Assembly (NCBI RefSeq): GCF_031127875.1
Contig: NZ_JARXIA010000001.1
Coordinates: 868,001-932,000 of the forward strand
Source of the DNA: Pelagicoccus sp. SDUM812005
GTDB taxonomy: Bacteria; Verrucomicrobiota; Verrucomicrobiia; Opitutales; Opitutaceae
Direction of reading: 5' to 3'
DNA length: 64,000 nt
The notes beneath the pieces were generated by a model. It saw only the letters and a list, made by a program, of their open reading frames with translations. It did not search any database and had not been told where the DNA came from. Shown in pieces: positions 44,483 to 51,591 of this stretch. The number at the start of each line of letters is the position of its first letter. The first letter of the stretch is position 1. The position numbers and the translations under genes were made by a program.

Positions 44483-44509
44483 TAAAGTAATTCAGCTAAT
44501 ATCCGAAGT
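44483..44509 (+). promoter_or_regulatory. Sigma-28-like promoter of the flagellin gene
   Basis: TAAAGTAA (44483-44490), an 11-nt spacer and TCCGAAGT (44502-44509) follow the flagellar FliA consensus TAAAGTTT-N11-GCCGATAA, with the strong TAAAGT and CCGA cores present. It lies about 70 nt upstream of the flagellin ATG, in the position expected for a class III flagellar promoter. Confidence 0.6.
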
Positions 44510-44516
44510 AGTGCCT

Positions 44517-44540
44517 AGGGGTTGCTGAGCTGCAACCTCT
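44517..44540 (+). other. Stem-loop in the flagellin mRNA leader
   Basis: A 9-bp stem (AGGGGTTGC and GCAACCTCT, one G-T pair) with loop TGAGCT. It sits just after the predicted transcription start, and AAGGA occurs twice between it and the ATG (about 44549 and at the ribosome site 44569-44573). The arrangement could stabilise the mRNA or serve post-transcriptional control of a CsrA kind; that is inference. Confidence 0.45.
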
Positions 44541-44580
44541 AGCCGCGGCAAGGAAGTCGCGTGAAGTTCAAGGATTGAGA

Positions 44581-45849
44581 ATGTCTATTTCGCTGTTAAC
44601 CAACCAATCGGCGACTTTGGCTAGGGACCACCTATCCACAGTCAGCTCGAATCTGCAGCAGAGCCTGGGTCGGCTCTCGAGCGGAAGCCGTATCATGGCT
44701 CCGGCGGACGATGCGGGCGGCTTGGCTGTTTCCATGCAGATGGGGGCGGCGATCAAGCGTCAGGCGGCGGCGAGCGGGACTATTTCGAATGCGATGTCGT
44801 ATTTGCAGACTCAGGACGGGGCTTTGGGAGCCGTGAACGAAATCTTTTCTCGCATCGGCGAGTTGAAGGTCTTGTCGGAGGACGTGACGAAAAACGCTAC
44901 CGACAAGGAAAACTACGAGACGGAGTTCCAAGCCCTGCAGGAGCAGCTGCAGGCCTTGTCGGTCGAGAAGTTCAATGGACTGTCGCTATTTAATACGGTG
45001 TCGCTGGATGTTTCGACGTCGATCGACGGCGAAGGAGCTTCGGTCGAGCTGGCGGCGGTGGATCTGATGGGGATCGGGGCGTCCCTCTTTCCGGACTTTT
45101 CGGATCCATTGCTTAACGGGGATGCCTTCAATACGAGCAAGGTAGGCGGAATCGGGGGCGGGGTTTCGATATCGGGCGGAACGATTTCTCTGGACGGAGG
45201 GACGGGCGCGATCGTGGCGGCGGAGACCAAGACCAGCTTCTCCGGACCAATGGAGATTAGCTTCGACATCAATCAGAACGGGGTGACGGGGGCGGTGTTC
45301 AGCGCCTCGATTGCGGGGACTCAGTTTTATTCCCGAGTGAACGAAACGGGATCGAAGAATGTCAGGATGGAGTACGACGGCGACAATATCGACGTATTCG
45401 TCGATGGTGCTTCGACGCCGAGCCAGACCATTTCCGGGGTCGGGACCTTGGATGGGCCTTTGTCTTTGGAGGGGATCGGCGGGGTTTCGGGCTTGCAGCA
45501 GGTCAGCAACTTGAGCGTGCGCAGCACGGCTCCGGCGGGCGACGCTTCGGACGTAGCGAATGCCTCGAATCTGGACTCCCTCACCTTGAGCGACGTGAAA
45601 GGAGCCATCGAAAGCGTGGCCACTTACCGTTCGCAAAACGGCGCCCAGCAAAGTCGCCTCCAGTACGCCAAGGAACAGCTGGAGGTCAACCGGGCGAACC
45701 TTTCGGCGGCGAACAGTCGCATCTTGGATGTCGACGTGGCGACCGAGTCGACCGCCTTGGCCCGTTTCAACATCCTGCAGCAAGCGGGGGCGTCGATGTT
45801 GAGCCAGGCGAACCAGAGCCAGCAGGTGGCCTTGAAGCTGATCGGCTAG
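44581..45849 (+). CDS. fliC: Flagellin with a beta-rich central insert
   Basis: The 422-residue filament protein has conserved flagellin ends: SLLTNQSATLARDHLSTVSS with RLSSGSRIMAPADDAGGLAV at the N-terminus (D0/D1) and LDVDVATESTALARFNILQQ to the C-terminal QANQSQQVALKLIG. The central part (about 165-330) is Gly/Ser/Asp-rich and beta-like, with EISFDINQNGVTGAVFSASI, MEYDGDNIDVFVDG and LSLEGIGGVSGLQ, a pattern recalling jelly-roll lectin-like domains. ATG 44581 is preceded by AAGGA; a TTG two codons upstream is less likely. No other flagellar gene is in the window. Its stop overlaps the convergent TRIC gene in CTAG. Confidence 0.92.
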   Translation: MSISLLTNQSATLARDHLSTVSSNLQQSLGRLSSGSRIMAPADDAGGLAVSMQMGAAIKRQAAASGTISNAMSYLQTQDGALGAVNEIFSRIGELKVLSEDVTKNATDKENYETEFQALQEQLQALSVEKFNGLSLFNTVSLDVSTSIDGEGASVELAAVDLMGIGASLFPDFSDPLLNGDAFNTSKVGGIGGGVSISGGTISLDGGTGAIVAAETKTSFSGPMEISFDINQNGVTGAVFSASIAGTQFYSRVNETGSKNVRMEYDGDNIDVFVDGASTPSQTISGVGTLDGPLSLEGIGGVSGLQQVSNLSVRSTAPAGDASDVANASNLDSLTLSDVKGAIESVATYRSQNGAQQSRLQYAKEQLEVNRANLSAANSRILDVDVATESTALARFNILQQAGASMLSQANQSQQVALKLIG

Positions 45850-46502
45850 CGCTTGGTAATCGTGAACTCCGGCAGCCGGATGCGCCAGATGATGGCGGCG
45901 AAGCGGGTCAGGGCGATCGCTGCCACGCCGGCGAGGGTAGCGGTTTGGGAAGGGATGCCGAAGTGTTTCAAGCCAAGGTAGAACGCGATGCCGGCTGCGG
46001 CTGAGACGGAGTAGATCGGCTCGCTGGAACGGAAGATAAGGGGGATTTCGTTGGCGAGCACGTCCCGTACGATTCCCCCTGCTACGCCGGTTATGACTCC
46101 CATGAGCACGACGATGGAGGGGGCCACTTCGGCGCTTTCCGCGATCTTGGCTCCGAGGATGGAAAACATGGCGAGCCCGATCGCGTCCGCGTAGAGCAAG
46201 GCATTGGTCGGCGGCTTGAGGAAGCGGACGTAGATGATGGTGAAGGCCGTGGCGCCGACCACGACCCAAAGGTAAGCGGTATCGGCGATCCAAAAGACGG
46301 ATTCGCGGCGCAGGAGGACGTCTCGGATGCTGCCGCCTCCGAGCCCGGTCGCGGCTGCGAGGCACAGCACGCCGATCCAGTCGGAGCCCTTGCGATCGGC
46401 GGCGAGGGCGCCGCTGATGGCGAACACGGCTACGCCGATGAGGCCTAGGTAGTAGGTCAGGCTGTGGCTGAGGTGGGAGGCGGCTAGGAGCTCCGCAAGC
46501 AT
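45846..46502 (-). CDS. TRIC-type cation channel family protein (UPF0126)
   Basis: A 218-residue membrane protein with seven predicted helices in two repeated halves. Seen: GVAVFAISGALAADRKGSDW, LGGGSIRDVLLRRESVFW in the first half and VAGGIVRDVLANEIPLIFR in the second, with the paired GGG/GG-x-RD motif of prokaryotic TRIC channels (YicG-like). These form trimeric potassium channels in studied cases. It follows rpoN by 6 nt on the same strand, so it is probably cotranscribed with it. Confidence 0.88.
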   Translation of the reverse strand: MLAELLAASHLSHSLTYYLGLIGVAVFAISGALAADRKGSDWIGVLCLAAATGLGGGSIRDVLLRRESVFWIADTAYLWVVVGATAFTIIYVRFLKPPTNALLYADAIGLAMFSILGAKIAESAEVAPSIVVLMGVITGVAGGIVRDVLANEIPLIFRSSEPIYSVSAAAGIAFYLGLKHFGIPSQTATLAGVAAIALTRFAAIIWRIRLPEFTITKR

Positions 46503-46508
46503 CGCTTT

Positions 46509-47969
46509 CTAGTACTGGCGGCGGAGGTTGCTGGGCAGGATGCCGAGCTCCTCGCGGTATTTAGCCACGGTACGACGGGCGATCTTGAGGTCCTTTTCCT
46601 GGAGTCGGGTTACGATTTCCTGGTCGCTCAAAGGCTTGGAGCTGTCCTCGGCAGCGATGAGCTGCTGGATCATGTCCTTGACGCTGGTGTTCGAAATGGA
46701 TTCCCCGTCGGAGCCTTTGTAGCCCGGAGTGAAGAAGAATTTCATTTCGAAGATGCCGTGCGGCGTTTGCATGTACTTGTTGGCGAGGGCGCGCGAGACG
46801 GTGGTTTCGTGAACTCCTACGATTTCCGCCACTTGGGTCATGGTGCAGGGGCGGAGCTTGGAGACGCCTTCGTCGAAAAAGTCTTTCTGCAGCTTGATGA
46901 TCTCGTTGGCAATGCGCTCGATGGTTTGCTGGCGCTGCTCGATGGAGCTCATGAGGAACTTGCCGGAGCGGATTTTTTCCTGGATGTATTCCTTTTCCTG
47001 CTTCGAGACGCTGCCCTTGGCGATCATCTCCTTGTAGGTGGGACTGATGCGCAGGCGGGGAATGTAGTCGGAATTGAGGGTGACCTTCCACTTGTCCTCG
47101 TCCCATTCGACGATGACGTCCGGCATGATGGAGCGGTTGGTGTCGTCGGCGAAGCGGCGCCCCGGAGCGGGGTCGAGCTGGGCGATTTCCTCGATCGCTT
47201 CCTGCACCTCCTCGACGTCGATGCCCATGCGGCGGGCGATGTCGGGGATGCGGCGGCGCGAGAGCAGCTTGAAGTGGTCGCGAATGATTTCGGCGGCGAT
47301 GGAGCGTCCGCGGAACTTGGCCTTGAGCTGCATGAGCAGGCAGTCTTGCACGTCGAAGGCGCCGATGCCGGTGGGCTCGAAGGTTCTCAGGATGTTGTGG
47401 GCCTCCTGCATTTCGCCGAGGGAGAGCCCGGAGAGCAGGGCCAGGTCGGAAAGGGAGGTCGAGAGGAAGCCGCTGTTGTCGATGCTGCCGACCAGGTATT
47501 CGATGGCTTCGCGCTGGTTTGGCTCGAGGTCTGCGAGGGAGGCCTGGTCGAGCAGGTGTTCCTGTAGTGAAGTCTCGGATACTAGGGAGTTGAAGAAGTG
47601 CTCCCGCTTTTCGGCGTCCTCGCTGGTGTAGTTTTGAGCGCCGCCGACTTGGGACATGTAGTCGCGCCAGTCTTCGTCGAGCTTGTTGAGGATCTCGAAG
47701 TTTTCGCCGAACTCCAGCTCCTCGCTCTGGGAGTGCTCGTCCTTGGGATCGTTGGATTCGGAGTCGTTGGAGGAAGGCTCGTCCAAGCTCGGAGTGTCCA
47801 TGGACATCTCCTCGAGGGAGGGATTGGTCTGGAGCTCCTCCAGGATGGTGGTGCGCAGATCCATCTGCGCGACCTGCAGGATCTTGAGCGACTGGCGAAG
47901 CTGGGGCGCGAGTACGAGGGATTGAGTTTGTTTCTGTCTTAACTCTTGGTTGAAACCTTGCGCGGCCAT
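46509..47969 (-). CDS. rpoN: RNA polymerase sigma-54 factor
   Basis: The 486-residue RpoN recognises -24/-12 promoters and needs enhancer-binding activators. Region I is seen in LRQKQTQSLVLAPQLRQSLK, followed by an acidic region II (about 60-110), the core-binding region (about 120-330) and the DNA-binding end, with the RpoN box ARRTVAKYREELGI near the C-terminus and a helix-turn-helix in MTQVAEIVGVHETTVSRALA. Sigma-54 often controls flagellar and nitrogen genes; the flagellin 3.4 kb away shows a sigma-28-like rather than a sigma-54 promoter. Confidence 0.96.
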   Translation of the reverse strand: MAAQGFNQELRQKQTQSLVLAPQLRQSLKILQVAQMDLRTTILEELQTNPSLEEMSMDTPSLDEPSSNDSESNDPKDEHSQSEELEFGENFEILNKLDEDWRDYMSQVGGAQNYTSEDAEKREHFFNSLVSETSLQEHLLDQASLADLEPNQREAIEYLVGSIDNSGFLSTSLSDLALLSGLSLGEMQEAHNILRTFEPTGIGAFDVQDCLLMQLKAKFRGRSIAAEIIRDHFKLLSRRRIPDIARRMGIDVEEVQEAIEEIAQLDPAPGRRFADDTNRSIMPDVIVEWDEDKWKVTLNSDYIPRLRISPTYKEMIAKGSVSKQEKEYIQEKIRSGKFLMSSIEQRQQTIERIANEIIKLQKDFFDEGVSKLRPCTMTQVAEIVGVHETTVSRALANKYMQTPHGIFEMKFFFTPGYKGSDGESISNTSVKDMIQQLIAAEDSSKPLSDQEIVTRLQEKDLKIARRTVAKYREELGILPSNLRRQY

Positions 47970-48009
47970 GTGTTGGATTGGTGCTTTTAAGAAAGGGTTA
48001 GATCGGATT

Positions 48010-48047
48010 CGTTCGAGATGGCTCGCTTAGCCAGAACGTCTCGAACG
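48010..48047. other. Extended hairpin upstream of rpoN
   Basis: CGTTCGAGA pairs with TCTCGAACG, enclosing an inner stem TGGCT/AGCCA with loop CGCTT. It lies 41 nt upstream of the rpoN start codon, inside the rpoN-erpA divergent region (47970-48191). It could be a structured leader of rpoN mRNA; no gene is in this gap. Confidence 0.45.
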
Positions 48048-48191
48048 GAAGGGAGTGAAAGAGTTTTTTTTAGCAAATGCAAGCCGCTTGAGCTGGTTGA
48101 GCACGATTTATGCTAGAGAATCTCTCGTGAAAGGCTTCCTCAGCGTCTCGCGTGGTTGACAGCGGGCTGGTTGTGGCTAGAGGATCGCAGC

Positions 48192-48506
48192 ATGATCACA
48201 TTAACACCAAGAGCTGCGGCAAAGGTTCAGGAGCTTCAGGAGGACGCTGGCGAAGGTAAGCTGTTGCGCGTCTTCGTGGAGTCGGGAGGCTGTTCGGGCT
48301 TCCAGTACGGGATGTCGTTCGACGAGCAGAAAGCGGACGACAAGGTGCTGGAGAGCGAAGGGGTGCGTTTCCTCACGGACGAGGCCAGCCTTGCTTACAT
48401 GGAAGGCAGCAAGATCGACTTCGACGATGGCCTGCAAGGCAAGGGCTTCGACATCCAGAACCCGAATGCGGAAAGCACTTGCGGTTGCGGCAAGTCCTTC
48501 AGCTAA
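48192..48506 (+). CDS. erpA: Iron-sulfur cluster insertion protein (ErpA/IscA family)
   Basis: A 104-residue A-type Fe-S carrier. The three conserved cysteines are in SGGCSGFQYG (around residue 34) and in STCGCGKSF at the end. It delivers [2Fe-2S] or [4Fe-4S] clusters to target proteins. The IscA and ErpA names are hard to separate by sequence; the sequence from ITLTPRAAAKV onward is ErpA-like. I chose ATG 48192 over an in-frame start at 48156. It is transcribed alone and ends at a strong terminator. Confidence 0.9.
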   Translation: MITLTPRAAAKVQELQEDAGEGKLLRVFVESGGCSGFQYGMSFDEQKADDKVLESEGVRFLTDEASLAYMEGSKIDFDDGLQGKGFDIQNPNAESTCGCGKSFS

Positions 48507-48533
48507 GCTTTCGAAGCTCGATAGTATTGATGC

Positions 48534-48562
48534 AAGCGCGGCTCGAGGAGTCGCGCTTTTTT
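48534..48562 (+). terminator. Terminator of the ErpA-like gene
   Basis: An 11-bp stem (AAGCGCGGCTC and GAGTCGCGCTT, one G-T pair, loop GAG) ends in a T6 tract, 28 nt past the stop codon. Confidence 0.88.
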
Positions 48563-48654
48563 GTGGGCTCTTCGTTCGGCGGGCGCTGGGGAGTCTAGAG
48601 CGGCGACTGGCGGGGCGGGGTCGGAGCGTGTTTCTTTTTGCAGTATCTCGGCGC

Positions 48655-48678
48655 TGCGGCGTGGTGCAAGCTGCAGCG
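48655..48678. repeat. Degenerate REP-like unit upstream of gcvT
   Basis: TGCGGCGTGGTGCAAGC resembles the first half of the 29-nt repeat at 37062, but the stem is broken. The rest of 48563-48757 holds no gene or recognised riboswitch. Confidence 0.3.
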
Positions 48679-48757
48679 AGTCGCGAGGGGAGGTCCTCGG
48701 CCACAGGTCGGGCGCTTCGTCCTTGCCTTGGAAAAGAGGGCCAAACTAGATACGCGC

Positions 48758-49861
48758 ATGTCAGACGCAAAGCGTACTCCTCTCTACGATTTTAACGTCG
48801 CTCACGGTGGGCGCATGGTAGACTTCGCCGGTTGGGAAATGCCGGTTCAGTACACGAGTATCGTGGACGAGCACAAGGCGACCCGCGCCGCAGCGGGCCT
48901 CTTCGACGTGAGTCATATGGGCGAAGCTACGGTGGAGGGCGCTGGAGCGGAAGCCTTCCTGAACTACGTGCTGACGAACGACGTATCCGGAATGGATGAC
49001 GGCAAGGCTCTCTACAGCTTGATGTGCCGTCCGGACGGAGGAGTGGTGGACGACTTGCTGGTCTATCGCAAGGCGGCGGGCTCGTACTTGCTTTGCTTGA
49101 ATGCGTCCAATGTGGACAAGGACCTGGCCTGGCTTGCCAAGGAGGCGGCGGCCTTCGATGTGAACTTGGAGGACGTTTCCGATTCCTTCGGGTTGATCGC
49201 CCTGCAAGGCCCCAAGGCTTTCGAAATCCTGGCCGAGCTCAGCGCGGCGGACCTTTCGGGCTTGGGTTACTATCGTTTCGTGGAAGGCGAAGTCGCGGGC
49301 GTGCCCTGCCTCGTGAGCCGCACCGGCTATACCGGAGAAGTGGGAGTGGAGCTTTTCGTGCCCGCGGATCGCACGGCTGAGTTGGCGGAAGCCTTGCTCG
49401 CGGTGGGGACTCCCAAGGGGCTCATGCTGGCGGGCTTGGGAGCTCGCGACAGTCTTCGCCTAGAGGCTGGGTATTCACTTTATGGGCACGAGATCGACGA
49501 TGCCGTAGGACCGGTCGAGGCGAATTTGATGTGGACGGTTAGCCTGAAGAAGGAGGGCGACTTCATCGGCAAGGCGGCGATATTGGCCAAGAAGGCGGCG
49601 GGGCCGGACAGGAAAGTTATCTTTTTCAAGACGGGCGGGCGTCGCATCGCGCGCCCCGGCACGGATATCGTGGCGGGTGGAGAGAAAGTGGGTACGGTGG
49701 TGTCCGGCACCTTTTCGCCCATTCTGAACGAGGCGATCGGTTCCGCTCTGGTCAAGGCAGCGGTGGCGAAGTCGGACGAGCTGGCGGTCGACCTACGAGG
49801 CAAGGCTTACCCGATCGAACGGACCCGTCCGCCGTTTCTGCCTTTGAATCCGCAAGCCTGA
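48758..49861 (+). CDS. gcvT: Glycine cleavage system T protein (aminomethyltransferase)
   Basis: The 367-residue T protein transfers the methylene group from aminomethylated H-protein to tetrahydrofolate and releases ammonia. It opens with TPLYDFNVAHGGRMVDFAGW, then VSHMGEATVEG, CLVSRTGYTGEVGVELFVP and LGARDSLRLEAGYSLYGHEI, all core GcvT blocks. gcvH follows 102 nt downstream. A gcvP gene does not follow within the window, so the P protein must lie elsewhere, although gcvTHP clusters are common. Confidence 0.95.
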   Translation: MSDAKRTPLYDFNVAHGGRMVDFAGWEMPVQYTSIVDEHKATRAAAGLFDVSHMGEATVEGAGAEAFLNYVLTNDVSGMDDGKALYSLMCRPDGGVVDDLLVYRKAAGSYLLCLNASNVDKDLAWLAKEAAAFDVNLEDVSDSFGLIALQGPKAFEILAELSAADLSGLGYYRFVEGEVAGVPCLVSRTGYTGEVGVELFVPADRTAELAEALLAVGTPKGLMLAGLGARDSLRLEAGYSLYGHEIDDAVGPVEANLMWTVSLKKEGDFIGKAAILAKKAAGPDRKVIFFKTGGRRIARPGTDIVAGGEKVGTVVSGTFSPILNEAIGSALVKAAVAKSDELAVDLRGKAYPIERTRPPFLPLNPQA

Positions 49862-49963
49862 TTTCTTGGATTTGGAACTTGTCGGCGGGCAAGTCGCTGT
49901 CGATGATTCGCGAATCCGATCCCTTTTTCCTCTAATCAATATAGCAAGACCTTCGATCCGAAA

Positions 49964-50347
49964 ATGAGTATCCCTGCAGACCTGAAGTATACTAAAGACC
50001 ATGAATGGCTAAAGCTCCTCGACGGGGATGAGGCGATTATCGGCATCACCGATTTCGCTCAGAACAGCTTGGGCGATATCACCTTCGTGGAAGTTCCGGA
50101 AGTGGGAGACAGTTTCGATGCGGGCGAAAGTTTTGGGGTGGTGGAGTCCGTGAAGGCGGCTTCGGACCTGTACATGCCGGTCGATGCGGAGGTTTTGGAG
50201 GTGAACGAGGCTCTGGAAGATTCGCCGGAAAGCGTGAACTCGTCCCCGTACGAAGACGGCTGGATCATGAAGATCAAGGTCAAGGATGCCGCTTCCCTCG
50301 AGGCGTTGCTCGACGCTGCGGCCTACGAGGAGATCGCGAAGGACTAG
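49964..50347 (+). CDS. gcvH: Glycine cleavage system H protein
   Basis: The 127-residue lipoyl carrier shuttles the aminomethyl group between P, T and L proteins. The lipoylated lysine is K64 in [13 protein letters not shown]. The hybrid sandwich motif continues with [19 protein letters not shown] and ends in the usual acidic tail. It is last in a gcvT-gcvH pair, and a strong terminator follows. Confidence 0.96.
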   Translation: MSIPADLKYTKDHEWLKLLDGDEAIIGITDFAQNSLGDITFVEVPEVGDSFDAGESFGVVESVKAASDLYMPVDAEVLEVNEALEDSPESVNSSPYEDGWIMKIKVKDAASLEALLDAAAYEEIAKD

Positions 50348-50370
50348 TTGCGCGAGAATTGAATTTATGG

Positions 50371-50404
50371 AAAAGCCCGAGGCGATGCGCCTCGGGCTTT
50401 TTTG
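50371..50404 (+). terminator. Terminator after gcvH
   Basis: A 13-bp stem (AAAGCCCGAGGCG and CGCCTCGGGCTTT) with loop ATG and T tract. The A run on the other side means it may also stop minus-strand transcription of the gene ending at 50484. Confidence 0.9.
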
Positions 50405-50483
50405 GGGTGATGAACCGAAAAGAAAAACGGTCCCGCTTGGAGCTGGGACCGTAGGAGATTCGTAGGCGGCCGTATTTGGTTCG

Positions 50484-51113
50484 CTAGAAAAGGGGGCTGA
50501 ACCCGAGCCGCACCTTCTTTCGCAGCACGACGCATTCCGCTTCGATCTGGGTGTCGGTAGCGAAGACGCGCTTCTTGAGGGAGTTGTCGCGGCTTCCTTG
50601 GCATAGGAGGCGGGCGATGCTTTCCTCTTCGACTTTGGCCCGGGATTCGCCGGAAGAACTTCCGCGGAAGAAGAAGCGGAAACACAAGCCATGCGAGTGG
50701 GGAGCGGCGTCGATCTTGAGCTCGTCGAGCTTGCGGCAGTAGCTGGCGATCAGGCTCAAGTCGTCTGCGAACTCGACCAGCTTGAGCGGCGCCGTTTCGT
50801 CGAGGTTGGCCTTGGCGCTGCTCTGGTCGATGCGGTTGCAGAAGCCGTAGGAGAGACCGATGGCTGGCAAACGTTCGGCAGCCCAAGACTTGAGAGCTTG
50901 GGCGCTGTCGAGGCTGGCGATTCGGGTAGCGTTGGCGTAGCGTTCGTGCTCGTCCAGAAAAAGCTCCAGCGTCCGATCGAGGGATTCCGGGGCTTCGATT
51001 GAGAGTCGATCGGCGAGTCCACGCAAGACTCGGCCGAGCGGCACTGAGTCCAGCTTAGGGCTGGATGAGGTTAGGGAGGCAAAGCCTCCTGGTTTCGGTA
51101 GATCGACTATCAT
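50484..51113 (-). CDS. Hypothetical protein
   Basis: A 209-residue protein of no family I recognise. It starts MIVDLPKPGGFASL and has a helical, charged body (EAPESLDRTLELFLDEHERY, LKLVEFADDLSLIASYCRKL) and a basic C-terminus (RKKVRLGFSPLF). Neither a signal peptide nor a membrane segment is visible, so it is cytoplasmic. I chose ATG 51113; the frame is open to 51224 but without coding character. It is divergent from the TonB receptor gene. Confidence 0.6.
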   Translation of the reverse strand: MIVDLPKPGGFASLTSSSPKLDSVPLGRVLRGLADRLSIEAPESLDRTLELFLDEHERYANATRIASLDSAQALKSWAAERLPAIGLSYGFCNRIDQSSAKANLDETAPLKLVEFADDLSLIASYCRKLDELKIDAAPHSHGLCFRFFFRGSSSGESRAKVEEESIARLLCQGSRDNSLKKRVFATDTQIEAECVVLRKKVRLGFSPLF

Positions 51114-51591
51114 TGGATGTTCGTTGGGTTGGAAGCGACTACTTGTCGCGGAGCTTGCCTTCGGCGTATCCGTTTTGGGAGGGATCCGTTGCTTCGAAGG
51201 GGCCGGTCTTCCTTGTATCGACATTTGCAGGACGGAATCTGCGTTCTCACGTTTTTAAAAAAGAGTGAATCGAGGTGTCATAGGGGAGGAATGGGGGACG
51301 GTGCTACCCCTGGCTCGGGGAAAGGCTCCCCTTCGCTGGGAGCCGCGGCGGCGATTCTGCGGAAAGCGCTCATGGGCGCTGGGCCGGGCGCCTAAGAGCG
51401 GTGGAGGCTTGGGGAAGGCTGCCTCGGGGGAAGGCGAGCGTGAGGGCGGTTTTGTGACGGACAGGGGAGGAATGTGACGGAGCGAAGGCGGAAAGGTTAA
51501 GAAACGGCGCCGCTGCGGGAGCTCGATTGACAGCCATGTGACGGCCTCACAGCTCCTGAGTTTTCCTGTCTTAGCTCAAACTACTACAAAC
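51114..51591. other. Promoter region of the TonB receptor-propeller pair
   Basis: A 478-nt gap without a gene. TGTGACGG occurs three times in one orientation at 51453-51460, 51473-51480 and 51537-51544, and the last is part of an inverted repeat. AGGGGAGGAATG also recurs at about 51282 and 51463. No convincing -35/-10 pair was placed. Confidence 0.5.
51537..51551 (+). promoter_or_regulatory. Inverted-repeat operator upstream of the TonB receptor
   Basis: TGTGA-N5-TCACA, 41 nt upstream of the start codon at 51592, with two further TGTGACGG half-sites at 51453 and 51473. The shape recalls a CRP-type site but with a 5-nt rather than a 6-nt spacer, so the regulator is unknown. Confidence 0.5.

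Noticed and set aside
48156-48183. TTGACA followed by TAGAGG as the promoter of the ErpA-like gene
   Set aside because: The -10 part is weak and would place the start of transcription on the start codon, so I did not list it.
48563-48757. Glycine riboswitch upstream of gcvT
   Set aside because: I looked for the conserved glycine aptamer segments and did not find them.
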